Below the pieces are notes generated by a model. The model saw nothing but the letters and a program-made list of their open reading frames with translations, did not search any database and was not told the origin of the DNA. The translations under genes and the position numbers were made by a program. Shown here one piece after another: positions 1 to 6,124 of a stretch of 9,103 nt of DNA; positions within the stretch are counted from its first letter, which is position 1; every line of letters begins with the position of its first letter. Source of the DNA: CAYQDF01 sp964416175 (GTDB lineage: Bacteria > Chloroflexota > Anaerolineae > Anaerolineales > UBA4823); the NCBI GenBank assembly GCA_964416175.1, contig CAYQDF010000122.1, positions 1-9,103 of the forward strand, in the 5' to 3' direction.

Positions 1-677
1 ACCTGCACCGGCTTCCCCTGGATGTACTGTCCAAAGGCCGCTTCATCCCCATTGAAGTAATCTAAATCGATCGCATCCGATTTCGCTCCATAGGTCCCCC
101 CCAGCCCGTTTCCATCCGCGGACCATTGCCAGAACCGCCAGGTGCTAAAATATCGCGGCGTCACGTTTGGGTTGTCCCCTGGGTTGCCCCACGGCTGCGG
201 CTTGCTCGTGTACCTGGCCACCCACAACTCAACCAGCTTCCAGATCTCATCCGTTACAATGTACGTATTCAGCCAGGCTGCCCGGCTGTAGAGCAAAGGC
301 CATTGACTGATTCTGTGAAACACCTGGTAGATAAATTGCTTGGTGCGCTCTGTTACTTCCAAAGGTGTCAGGCCGCCTTCTTCTTCCAGGTCACAGGCTG
401 GCGGCAGCTTGAACCTGTTGCTCGCCTTCAGCAGGTCACAAAAGTAATTCGCCTGGTCGATCGGATCATGGTTCGGCCGGAAGTACCAGTATGCGCCGCA
501 TGGTAAGTAATCCGGCGCCAGCTCCGCATTCCGCAAAAATTGATCATCCGTGTATGCGTTCCCGGCCGCCTGTGTGCAGGAGCCGGCCCGCAGAAACGCA
601 AACCGCGCCCCTGCTGCCACACACCTGTACCAGTCCATCTCCCCTTGCCATCGCGACACATCCACCCCAAGTAACAT
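1..677 (-). CDS. GH25 family lysozyme (muramidase), probable phage endolysin, C-terminus cut by window edge
   Basis: Not in a closed reading frame because the left edge cuts it; 225 codons are visible. The product should hydrolyse the beta-1,4 bond between N-acetylmuramic acid and N-acetylglucosamine in peptidoglycan. The N-terminus reads LLGVDVSRWQG, the first GH25 strand with its Asp (residue 6). A DLE motif at 96-98 matches the catalytic Asp/Glu pair of the family. Later hallmarks follow in order: WVARYT (152-157), FWQWSADG (182-189) and DLDYFNG (204-210). The catalytic barrel is thus essentially complete, and anything downstream would be a linker or wall-binding domain. There is no signal peptide, so release would need a holin or similar. 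ATG at 677 is chosen because GGAGGG (689-684) lies 6 nt upstream; an ATG at 682 is in another frame. The portal stop is only 15 nt upstream, which implies the same transcript. Confidence 0.93.
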   Translation of the reverse strand, partial: MLLGVDVSRWQGEMDWYRCVAAGARFAFLRAGSCTQAAGNAYTDDQFLRNAELAPDYLPCGAYWYFRPNHDPIDQANYFCDLLKASNRFKLPPACDLEEEGGLTPLEVTERTKQFIYQVFHRISQWPLLYSRAAWLNTYIVTDEIWKLVELWVARYTSKPQPWGNPGDNPNVTPRYFSTWRFWQWSADGNGLGGTYGAKSDAIDLDYFNGDEAAFGQYIQGKPVQ

Positions 678-692
678 TTCATTCCCTCCGTT

Positions 693-2096
693 TCATAACT
701 CCGCCGGTTCCTCCTCCGCCGTTTCTCCCCCGCCCGTCGCGGGTGGTTCTGGCCTTCGTCCAGTCTCCGGCGCCTCTCGCCCTCGTTGAAGTAAATCTGC
801 TAAATCCGCCGCCTCTCCCGCGAATCTGTACGCAATTCGCAGCAGCTCCGCATCATCGATCATGCCCCGGTCCCGCAGGTTCCCAAAGGCTTCAATCGCA
901 ACCGCCGCCGCCCTCGCCAGCGCCGTGTTGTCCCTGGCCGATATGTCCGTCCCTGTTGCCGAAATCGGCGCCTCCGGGTTCACCCCTCTGTCATAGTGCT
1001 TCCGCCTGCGTAAGGCGATCCGCGCCAGGTCGCCTAACAGCCACAAAAAATACTTCTGTCTCTGCTGGAGATGCCTGAATGTCGGTCCGCCGCTCGCCTC
1101 CGCCGTCGTCCGCGTCGCGCTCTCCGGCTCTGCCAAAAAATGCAGGGGCATCCCAGCCCCGATCGCGATCATCTTCTTCAGCGCCAGGCCGTCTTCGCCT
1201 GCCTCGTGGCTCTCCAGCTTCGGCGAGAGCACGTCCCAGGTCTCGCTTTCGTCGCTCACCAGGATCGATCCCGGGTTTGGCGGGTTCCGGTTCAATTCCG
1301 CCTGCCTCTCCAGCTTCTCCGCCTGGTTCGCAAACCTTGCCTTCACCCAAAAGATAAACGTGTTCCTGAATCGATTCAGCCTGGCCCGGTCCTCCAGCCA
1401 CGCTGCGTACCGCGTCATCCAGCGCAGCATCGGCGCCAGGTCGCTCTCCCCAAACTTCGCCCCCACCGGCCGGTTTATCGCATAGTGCAGGCAGACCGGC
1501 TCGAAGCTTAATCCTGAATCATTTGAGGGATCTGGTAAATCGCTGACCTGGTCATACACCCGCCATCGGCGCCCTTCCAAGAATTGTCTTCTGCCTGCCT
1601 TCACGCTGGGCTTTTCAATCACAAACAGTTCCTGGCTTAGATCGTTCTCCGCCGTCTCGATGTCCTGGATCTCTGCCGCCGGCAGCGCCCGCACGTAAGA
1701 CATCCCCGCCCCATCCGTGCTTATCACCAAGAACAGGTCCCCCGCCCTGGTCAGCTCATCGCACCACTCGTACACCCTTACCCCCAGCTGGTTTAGCGGG
1801 TGATCCCACCATTCCGCCAAAAATCTGTTAGATCGCTTGTGCTTGCTCTCAATCGTGATCCCCCCGCCCACCACGTATTCCGTCGTCAGCCCCACGATTC
1901 TCCTGGCCAGCGGGTTCACCCGCCAGGCTTCCAGTGCATCCGCGAGCACTTCGTCCCGATCGTAAGCGTATCGGTCGCGCGGGTAGGTCGCAGAGCGATA
2001 GCTCAAATCCCGCTTATCGTCCAGCGCCCGCACCGCCAGGTCAACCCGCCTCTTCACTTCTCTTTCAATGAGTCCACCGAACAAATGTTCTAACAT
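693..2096 (-). CDS. Phage portal protein
   Basis: 467 residues, a normal portal length. Portals form the dodecameric ring at one capsid vertex through which the terminase pumps DNA. Recognisable stretches are the N-terminal helical part with VNPLARRIVGLTTEYVVGGG (60-79), the GESDLAPMLRW segment (216-226), and the block around 280-350. That block has an acidic SDESETWDVLSP strand and then GMPLHFLAEPESATR leading into a long helix, as in portals that line the channel. The last 30 residues are Glu/Pro/Gly-rich and probably disordered. The start ATG at 2096 has GAGGGG (2105-2100) 3 nt upstream, which overlaps the stop of the preceding 48-aa gene, so the two are probably translationally coupled. 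Terminase lies upstream on the same strand, which supports the call. The exact portal subfamily cannot be fixed by eye. Confidence 0.88.
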   Translation of the reverse strand: MLEHLFGGLIEREVKRRVDLAVRALDDKRDLSYRSATYPRDRYAYDRDEVLADALEAWRVNPLARRIVGLTTEYVVGGGITIESKHKRSNRFLAEWWDHPLNQLGVRVYEWCDELTRAGDLFLVISTDGAGMSYVRALPAAEIQDIETAENDLSQELFVIEKPSVKAGRRQFLEGRRWRVYDQVSDLPDPSNDSGLSFEPVCLHYAINRPVGAKFGESDLAPMLRWMTRYAAWLEDRARLNRFRNTFIFWVKARFANQAEKLERQAELNRNPPNPGSILVSDESETWDVLSPKLESHEAGEDGLALKKMIAIGAGMPLHFLAEPESATRTTAEASGGPTFRHLQQRQKYFLWLLGDLARIALRRRKHYDRGVNPEAPISATGTDISARDNTALARAAAVAIEAFGNLRDRGMIDDAELLRIAYRFAGEAADLADLLQRGREAPETGRRPEPPATGGGETAEEEPAEL

Positions 2097-2103
2097 CTGC
2101 CCC

Positions 2104-2250
2104 TCACCACCCCGCTGGAAGTTGCAGCTTCTCGATCACTTCCCCGATCAACAGCGCCACAACTGCCCCCACCAGGCAGGCAAAAGTACCATATGCCACC
2201 ATCAGGATCGCAAACGCACTTTCCACTCCCTCGTCTCTCGCCTCTTCCAT
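2104..2250 (-). CDS. 48-aa single-pass membrane protein in phage operon
   Basis: A small gene filling the gap between the LamG-domain gene and the portal gene. The frame stays open upstream to 2316, but ATG at 2250 is preferred: AGGAG (2263-2259) lies 8 nt upstream, and this start avoids most of the overlap with the LamG gene, whose stop is at 2265. The product has an acidic N-terminus (MEEARDEGVES), one hydrophobic stretch at about residues 13-37 rich in Ala, Val and Leu, and a short amphipathic tail ending LQLPAGW. It has no known domain. Small one-segment proteins near an endolysin can be holins or regulators of lysis, and the GH25 gene is two genes downstream, but nothing in the sequence proves that role. 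Minor virion or membrane-anchoring roles are equally open. Confidence 0.72.
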   Translation of the reverse strand: MEEARDEGVESAFAILMVAYGTFACLVGAVVALLIGEVIEKLQLPAGW

Positions 2251-2264
2251 GCTCGCCGCTCCTC

Positions 2265-3035
2265 TCAGATCGTCGCCAGTTCCTCTATCTCGCTCGCCGC
2301 TAACGGCGTGTTCCACGCCGCCGCGTGCGCCAGCCAGCCGGACCAGTGAAACAATGGCCCCTGGTAACAGCCCAGGTTGCAGTACCCCGATTCCAGCGTC
2401 GATCCCCAGGTCCCCAATCCAGTCTGGGTCGTCCCCTGCTGCACCCCGTTGTAGTACATCTTCACTTCATCGGCGCTCTTCGACCAGGTCAACGCCAGGT
2501 GAAACCAGCCTGTCTCTGAGCTGCTGGTGACCACCAGTTCTGTTTCTCCGCCCAGCCAGTATGCCGCCAGCTCATTGTTCGTTGACCCTTTGTAAAGGAT
2601 CACCCAATTTCCACCCGAAGATCCCAGCTCAAACAGGACGTGATAATTCCCATCCGTCCACACCGCCGCATCAGAGACCTTCCCCCAGATCGCCAGCGTC
2701 CCTTCGTTCCCGTTGAATGCATCCCGCAGCGCAGCCGAATACAGGTTCCCGTATTCATCCGTTCCATTCAGCTTGACCGCCGTCAACCCGTCCCCGATTC
2801 CTGTTTCTCCCATGGCCGGCGCGTTGACGTACACCCCGTCGCATCCGTTCCCGCTGTGATCCTCGATCGCAGTCCCTGCGGCCTCATTTAGCGGCCAGTA
2901 CGCCGCCAGGTGCGCTGCCTGGATCGCCAGGCATTTTTCCAAATAGCTTGGTTGTCTAGCAGCAGAAAATATCACCGGTGTTAACAGGTGTATCTTCGGT
3001 CGCATCCCGCGCACGATGTACCTCGGCCTTAGCAT
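2265..3035 (-). CDS. LamG / concanavalin A-like lectin-fold protein of phage
   Basis: 256 residues. From about residue 44 to 252 it reads as one LamG-type jelly-roll domain: AAYWPLNEAAGTAIEDHSGN (44-63) is the usual opening, GWFHLALTWS (176-185) and MYYNGVQQG (193-201) the central strands, and GWLAHAAAWNTPLAASEIEEL (233-253) the closing strand and helix. Such domains bind sugars or proteins and occur in phage receptor-binding or surface-display proteins and in bacterial exoproteins. The first 43 residues (basic, with YLEKCLAIQAAHL) look like a short docking helix, not a classical signal peptide. The start at 3035 is 25 nt after the previous stop, with only a weak purine-rich stretch upstream; an in-frame ATG at 3005 has no Shine-Dalgarno. 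Its place between terminase and portal suggests a virion part, perhaps a head or vertex decoration. The ligand is unknown. Confidence 0.82.
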   Translation of the reverse strand: MLRPRYIVRGMRPKIHLLTPVIFSAARQPSYLEKCLAIQAAHLAAYWPLNEAAGTAIEDHSGNGCDGVYVNAPAMGETGIGDGLTAVKLNGTDEYGNLYSAALRDAFNGNEGTLAIWGKVSDAAVWTDGNYHVLFELGSSGGNWVILYKGSTNNELAAYWLGGETELVVTSSSETGWFHLALTWSKSADEVKMYYNGVQQGTTQTGLGTWGSTLESGYCNLGCYQGPLFHWSGWLAHAAAWNTPLAASEIEELATI

Positions 3036-3060
3036 CTTGATCTGCTTCTCGTCTTCCGCC

Positions 3061-3339
3061 TCACAGGTTCAACCGCAGCCAGGCCACCCCTTCGCCATTC
3101 ACTGTGGCATCAATGATCAGTGTTCCCAGCGACCCAACCCAATCGAACACCACCGCTTCCCCGGCATCCAGCGCGAGGCCGTTGCTCGAGCTCACATCCC
3201 CGCTCCCGTCGTTCCCTATATAGATATATCCCGTGTTTGCCGGTAGAGCCTTGACCATCAACGGCCCTTGAATCGATTCTGTTCCCAGCGCCACCGCTGT
3301 TCCGGCTGTCGTTACTGTCTTTTGCCCTGATATGACCAT
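3061..3339 (-). CDS. Small beta-rich phage protein, 92 aa
   Basis: ATG at 3339 is taken as the start because GAGGAG (3354-3349) sits 9 nt upstream. The frame is open further up, to 3432, but that extension is Gly-rich shadow sequence inside the terminase gene. The stop of the terminase is 17 nt before this start. The protein alternates hydrophobic and polar residues (TVTTAGTAVALG, LMVKALPANTGYIYIGNDG, EAVVFDWVG, LGTLIIDATVNGEGVAWLRL), which points to a compact beta sandwich with no membrane segment. I recognise the general style of small structural proteins next to head genes in tailed phages, but no named family. A head-decoration or spike role is a guess from position and from the lectin-fold protein that follows. 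Confidence 0.82.
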   Translation of the reverse strand: MVISGQKTVTTAGTAVALGTESIQGPLMVKALPANTGYIYIGNDGSGDVSSSNGLALDAGEAVVFDWVGSLGTLIIDATVNGEGVAWLRLNL

Positions 3340-3356
3340 CGATTCAGTCTCCTCAA

Positions 3357-4874
3357 CTAAAATCCTTCCCTGTCCATTTCCGCCAGCGGATCCAGGCCCG
3401 TGACCACCACCGGCGCCCCGCCCACCGTCCATTCCTGGTCATCCAACACCGCACACAGCGCCGCGCTGATCACCAGGTCATCGTGTACCATGGCTCCGGT
3501 TAAATCATCCCGCGTCCCATCCGGCACCGACCAGGTCAAAATTTTTCCTGGGCCTTCCTGAACCTGGTGCTGCGTGTGCCGCAGCTGCCGCCAATACTCA
3601 CCGTCCGGCGGCGCATAATCCTTGTACCGGCCCGTTTCAACCACCGCCAGGAATCCCCATCCCAATCTTGATTTCGATTGCTGAGTGAACTGGAAGGGAA
3701 TCACCCTCCCCGGAAAGGCGCGCTCCAGGAATGACGCCAGTCCTGCGCCAACCCCCGTGGCGTCAATCACCACGTACCGCGCCCCCCAATGGTTCACCAG
3801 CTCGCGCAGCGTGTTGTAAATCCTGGTATGCCTCTCGCCAATCCAGTTGTGCCGCCGCACCACTTTGTAGGTCGGCGCGCCTGCTGCGTCGTTCGCCAGC
3901 GTGCTCAGGTCCACTTCGAACACCGTCGCCGCCGTGGAATCTCTGCCAGGATGCATCAGTTCCCCGGCTCCCTCTTCACCGGGCACTTTCTTGCCTTCAT
4001 CCTCGCCAGCCACATCGACTGTCAGCGCGTAGATATTCCCCGGCTCCGGGTCTTTCCGGCAGGGGTGATTCCCCTGCATCAGCCGCATCCGCTCCGCCGT
4101 GAACATGCCCCCTTCCGCGTCGATCTCTTCTGAGTAATACTGCGTCTTCACCATCGGGTGATTCCGCCCCAGGCGCATCACTTGCTCAGCCACAAATTTC
4201 CCGTATTCCGGTACTTCCCGGGCAACCTCCTCAGCCGTCAACACCCACACCCGCCGAATGCCATCTTTCGCCTGCGCCGCTTCCGCTGCCCGCCGTTCCC
4301 TGGCCAGCAGCGTTCGGCTGGTCCACGCCGTCCCCCAAAAAACCCGGGTTGCGTTCGTCGAGGCTGCCATCGGCGCAAAGTCCTTATCCCACTTAGCGGC
4401 TGAAATATCCTGAGCTTCGTCGCATTCCAGCAAGATGTTCGCCGTTGCGCCAACCACGTTCGCCGTCGGGCTGCCGGAAAGGAAATATATCCGCGCCGTT
4501 CCAATCCTGTAGATATAACCGCTTTCCTTTTCCCATCGATCCCTGGTTAATAAGTTCCTTTTCAGATTCCGTTCCAATCTGCGCATTGCGTTCAGCGATT
4601 GTGGTTTCCAGGTTGGCGAAGCTTTCACTATCTCCGCGTCTAATTGCGAAAGAATAAATAACAGGTAGGTCTCAATTTGCGCCTGCAGTTCGTTCTTTCC
4701 TGACTGCCGCGGGAATATGACCACAAAGGTCAATCCAAGCCGATCCCGAATTGAATCGATGATCGCCCGGGCAACTTCCTCCTGGTACCTGCGCAGCTTC
4801 GTCCCAGATGCTTTGTGGGTAAAAAGCACCACGTCCCGCAGGACATCCAAGATTAAAGACCGCAGATCTGCCAT
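3357..4874 (-). CDS. terL: Phage terminase large subunit (packaging ATPase-nuclease)
   Basis: 505 residues, typical for a large terminase, which translocates DNA into the prohead and cuts the concatemer. N-terminal ATPase: Walker A-like FPRQSGKNE (54-62) with the phosphate-binding Lys60, then ILLECDEAQD (147-156) with Walker B Asp152 and catalytic Glu153. The link QYYSEEIDAEGGMFT (245-259) is common in these enzymes. C-terminal RNase H-like nuclease: LTVDVAGEDE (284-293) with Asp287, YVVIDATGVGAG (367-378) with Asp371, and MVHDDLVISAAL (462-473) with the third acidic site. All key residues are present, so the enzyme looks functional. ATG at 4874 follows an in-frame TGA, so no longer start is possible in this frame. 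Its Shine-Dalgarno is weak (GGGATGAG) and lies beside a hairpin. No obvious small terminase is annotated nearby; the 121-aa or 72-aa gene upstream could fill that role. Confidence 0.96.
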   Translation of the reverse strand: MADLRSLILDVLRDVVLFTHKASGTKLRRYQEEVARAIIDSIRDRLGLTFVVIFPRQSGKNELQAQIETYLLFILSQLDAEIVKASPTWKPQSLNAMRRLERNLKRNLLTRDRWEKESGYIYRIGTARIYFLSGSPTANVVGATANILLECDEAQDISAAKWDKDFAPMAASTNATRVFWGTAWTSRTLLARERRAAEAAQAKDGIRRVWVLTAEEVAREVPEYGKFVAEQVMRLGRNHPMVKTQYYSEEIDAEGGMFTAERMRLMQGNHPCRKDPEPGNIYALTVDVAGEDEGKKVPGEEGAGELMHPGRDSTAATVFEVDLSTLANDAAGAPTYKVVRRHNWIGERHTRIYNTLRELVNHWGARYVVIDATGVGAGLASFLERAFPGRVIPFQFTQQSKSRLGWGFLAVVETGRYKDYAPPDGEYWRQLRHTQHQVQEGPGKILTWSVPDGTRDDLTGAMVHDDLVISAALCAVLDDQEWTVGGAPVVVTGLDPLAEMDREGF

Positions 4875-4883
4875 TCATCTCAT

Positions 4884-4911
4884 CCCAGAGCGTATCCTTC
4901 AGGATTCTGGG
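4884..4911 (-). promoter_or_regulatory. Hairpin just upstream of the terL start
   Basis: In the 44-nt gap before terL the transcript can fold with CCCAGA (4911-4906) pairing TCTGGG (4889-4884), and inside it AATCC-type pairing of ATCC/GGAT around a TGAA tetraloop. A 4-nt bulge (ACGC) lies on the 3' side. This gives ten base pairs in all. The 3' arm includes the GGG that forms the best available Shine-Dalgarno for terL, so the fold could lower or gate terminase translation. There is no T-run, so it is not a terminator. Seen in sequence; the function is inferred. Confidence 0.4.
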
Positions 4912-4918
4912 TCCGCCT

Positions 4919-5209
4919 TCATCCACCCAGGACTGCTCGGACAAACGCCACAATCGCCACCACCGAGGACCCCCCGGATGCGAGTCCAGACCAGACTTTG
5001 AAACTGGTCACTCCGTCTTGCAGGGACCTGATCCGGCTCTCGTGGTCCTCCCGTGCTTTTTCCAGTTCGACGATCCGGTGGATCAGCAGTTCTCTGTCGT
5101 GCTGAGCGCGCGCCTTGACCCCAGAGAGCTCAGCGTGCAGCAGATCCATCGTATGCCGGAGCTGCTCCGCGATCAGATCGGCTTCGGCGCCTGAGGAAGT
5201 CTCAGACAA
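4919..5209 (-). CDS. Coiled-coil protein with C-terminal membrane segment, 96 aa (XhlA-like layout)
   Basis: Reading starts at a TTG (5209-5207) backed by GAGGAG (5222-5217) 7 nt upstream. An ATG at 5257 in the same frame would overlap the 72-aa gene by 56 nt and has no better ribosome site. The TTG start overlaps the end of the 72-aa gene by 8 nt, so coupling is likely. Residues 11-66 are charged and heptad-like (LIAEQLRHTMDLLHAEL, ELLIHRIVELEKAREDH), then a Gly/Ser hinge (SGLASGGSS) and a hydrophobic segment at 82-94 ending LGG. A coiled coil followed by one C-terminal membrane helix is the layout of XhlA-type phage lysis proteins, which act with a holin and endolysin, and also of some phage scaffolds and anchors. 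I call the layout only, not the family. Confidence 0.78.
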   Translation of the reverse strand: MSETSSGAEADLIAEQLRHTMDLLHAELSGVKARAQHDRELLIHRIVELEKAREDHESRIRSLQDGVTSFKVWSGLASGGSSVVAIVAFVRAVLGG

Positions 5210-5420
5210 GGCCCCACTCCTCGTTGAGATCGAAAATGATCGAGTCGATCTTTTCATAAAACCTTGCTCTGATCTGGCAGTCCGCGTTGGCGCTACAATG
5301 GTAGCAGCCGTCCTGATGCTTTCGAATCCGGCGCATGACCTTGGTGAATTGGCCTCCCAGACTCACGGCTCTTTCGAACTCTTCCTTCAAGGGGCAGTTG
5401 AAATATTCGATGCGCGTCAT
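5202..5420 (-). CDS. Small cysteine-rich protein, 72 aa, possible zinc-binding
   Basis: The start ATG (5420-5418) shares one base with the stop of the gene before it (TAATG), and AGAGGA (5433-5428) lies 7 nt upstream, so the start is well supported. The middle of the protein carries Cys39-x2-Cys42-x5-Cys48 with His35 and His41 close by and a further Cys9; three or four of these could bind a metal. Around them are basic helices (FTKVMRRIRKH, QIRARFYEKI) and an acidic C-terminus. The combination fits a small nucleic-acid-binding or structural zinc knuckle, but no known zinc-finger spacing is matched exactly. It sits two genes upstream of the large terminase. It may be an uncharacterised accessory of packaging or regulation; that is inference from position. 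Confidence 0.75.
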   Translation of the reverse strand: MTRIEYFNCPLKEEFERAVSLGGQFTKVMRRIRKHQDGCYHCSANADCQIRARFYEKIDSIIFDLNEEWGLV

Positions 5421-5785
5421 TATTCAATCCTCTTCCATTCGACCAGAATCTCGTGCAGGGCGTCAGCGACCGCCTGCCTCGCCTCGTTCTCGTTCCCACC
5501 CAGGAGCTGCTGGGTTTTGAGCAAACCGGCCAGCCTGGTGGCTGCCAGCCCCGCCGCGCCCAGAATATTGATCGTCTTATCCAGAGAGTCCGTTCCCCGA
5601 GCGAGGGCCATCATCCTGCGCATGAACACCCGCAGCATCATGATCTCGTCCTGGAGGCCTTCCTGGAGGATCGCGCCGAGGTCGACGGCTTCCTGGCTTA
5701 TGAACGGCTCGAGATAAGAATCCTGGCTGGAATCTGGCTGGCTGCGCATCCGACTTTCCCGTCGGCTGGATTTCCGCCGGCTCAT
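5420..5785 (-). CDS. Basic helical phage protein, 121 aa, unknown function
   Basis: ATG at 5785 overlaps the stop of the upstream gene as ATGA. No Shine-Dalgarno precedes it, so initiation probably relies on coupled reinitiation. The frame is open much further, to 6154, but that part overlaps the 97-aa gene and is Arg/Pro-rich shadow sequence. The N-terminus is strongly basic (MSRRKSSRRESRMR), followed by helices at 40-64 (LQEGLQDEIMMLRVFMRRMMALA) and 68-93, where an Ala/Leu/Gly-rich stretch (ILGAAGLAATRLAGLLKTQQLLGG) looks like a helix-packing surface more than a membrane span. A last helix at 100-119 closes the protein. Basic arm plus helical oligomer is compatible with a small terminase or DNA-binding protein, and terL lies close downstream, but no helix-turn-helix can be shown by eye. 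Confidence 0.78.
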   Translation of the reverse strand: MSRRKSSRRESRMRSQPDSSQDSYLEPFISQEAVDLGAILQEGLQDEIMMLRVFMRRMMALARGTDSLDKTINILGAAGLAATRLAGLLKTQQLLGGNENEARQAVADALHEILVEWKRIE

Positions 5786-6075
5786 TTGGGGGAGATCTGG
5801 TAGACGCCCTGGTTCGCGAGGATCGCCAGGATCGTGAGGCGGATCAGCTCTGAGAGCCCGCTCCGGCTGCATGTCAGGGAGATCCCCCAGACTGTCCCCC
5901 ATCCGGAACAGGCGAGGCCGTAAATCGCGGCTGAGGCGGCAAGGAGCACGCCGAGCAAGATCAGCCTTTTCCGCGTCGCATCCAAAGCCGCGAAACGCTC
6001 CCGGAGGCCGGGGATGTACGAAAAAGCAAGTGAGAGAATCGTTCCGGCTATCAACGACAGGCTCTCTGCAGTCAT
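5782..6075 (-). CDS. Three-segment membrane protein, 97 aa, holin candidate, first gene of phage operon
   Basis: The start ATG at 6075 has a textbook GGAGGTGATCC directly before it. The product has hydrophobic segments at about 5-21 (SLSLIAGTILSLAFSY), 37-55 (RLILLGVLLAASAAIYGLA) and 76-93 (ending ANQGVYQI), separated by a basic loop (GLRERFAALDATRKR) and a loop with Cys56 and Cys69. Size, number of segments and charged ends resemble three-pass phage holins, which form holes that let an endolysin without a signal peptide reach the wall. Such an endolysin (GH25) is in the same operon. Holins have little sequence identity, so this is a candidate and not a proof; another small inner-membrane protein of unknown role is possible. 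It leads the operon, right behind the promoter at 6125-6154. Confidence 0.8.
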   Translation of the reverse strand: MTAESLSLIAGTILSLAFSYIPGLRERFAALDATRKRLILLGVLLAASAAIYGLACSGWGTVWGISLTCSRSGLSELIRLTILAILANQGVYQISPK

Positions 6076-6086
6076 GGATCACCTCC
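6076..6086 (-). promoter_or_regulatory. Unusually strong Shine-Dalgarno of the 97-aa gene
   Basis: The minus strand reads GGAGGTGATCC directly before ATG 6075. This is an 11-nt perfect complement of the conserved 16S rRNA 3' end GGATCACCTCC, and the GGAGG core lies 6 nt from the start. Most genes in the window match only 4-6 nt. It fixes the start codon and suggests very high translation of the first gene of the phage operon. Confidence 0.85.
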
Positions 6087-6098
6087 GTAAAAAAGGTC

Positions 6099-6115
6099 AA
6101 CCAGCGCAGCTGGTT
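6099..6115. promoter_or_regulatory. 17-bp dyad, candidate operator or leader hairpin
   Basis: AACCAGC-GCA-GCTGGTT is a perfect inverted repeat with 7-bp arms and a 3-bp centre. It lies at about +3 to +19 of the promoter at 6125-6154 and before the Shine-Dalgarno. In DNA it could be a repressor operator. In RNA it is a short stable hairpin followed after GACC by six T, which could also act as a weak attenuator. The sequence alone does not choose between these. Confidence 0.5.
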
Positions 6116-6124
6116 CGTGCTGAG

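Noticed and set aside
428..682. 84-aa minus-strand reading frame with ATG at 682
   Set aside because: Arg/Thr/Cys-rich shadow of the GH25 gene, which runs in another frame from ATG 677 and carries all family motifs.
491..1511. Several plus-strand open frames of up to 195 codons over the portal and GH25 genes
   Set aside because: Pro/Ser/Arg-rich composition typical of the antisense of GC-rich genes; no domain or ribosome site.
3340..3432. 31-residue N-terminal extension of the 92-aa gene
   Set aside because: Gly-rich out-of-frame overlap with the end of terL; GAGGAG supports ATG 3339.
4875..4925. Compositional seam between the small genes and terL as a sign of separate origin
   Set aside because: Codon endings (Val, Ile, Leu) are mixed on both sides by eye; not supportable without a computed codon analysis.
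4672..4953. 93-aa minus-strand frame across the start of terL
   Set aside because: Overlaps the well-supported N-terminal part of the terminase and has no features of its own.
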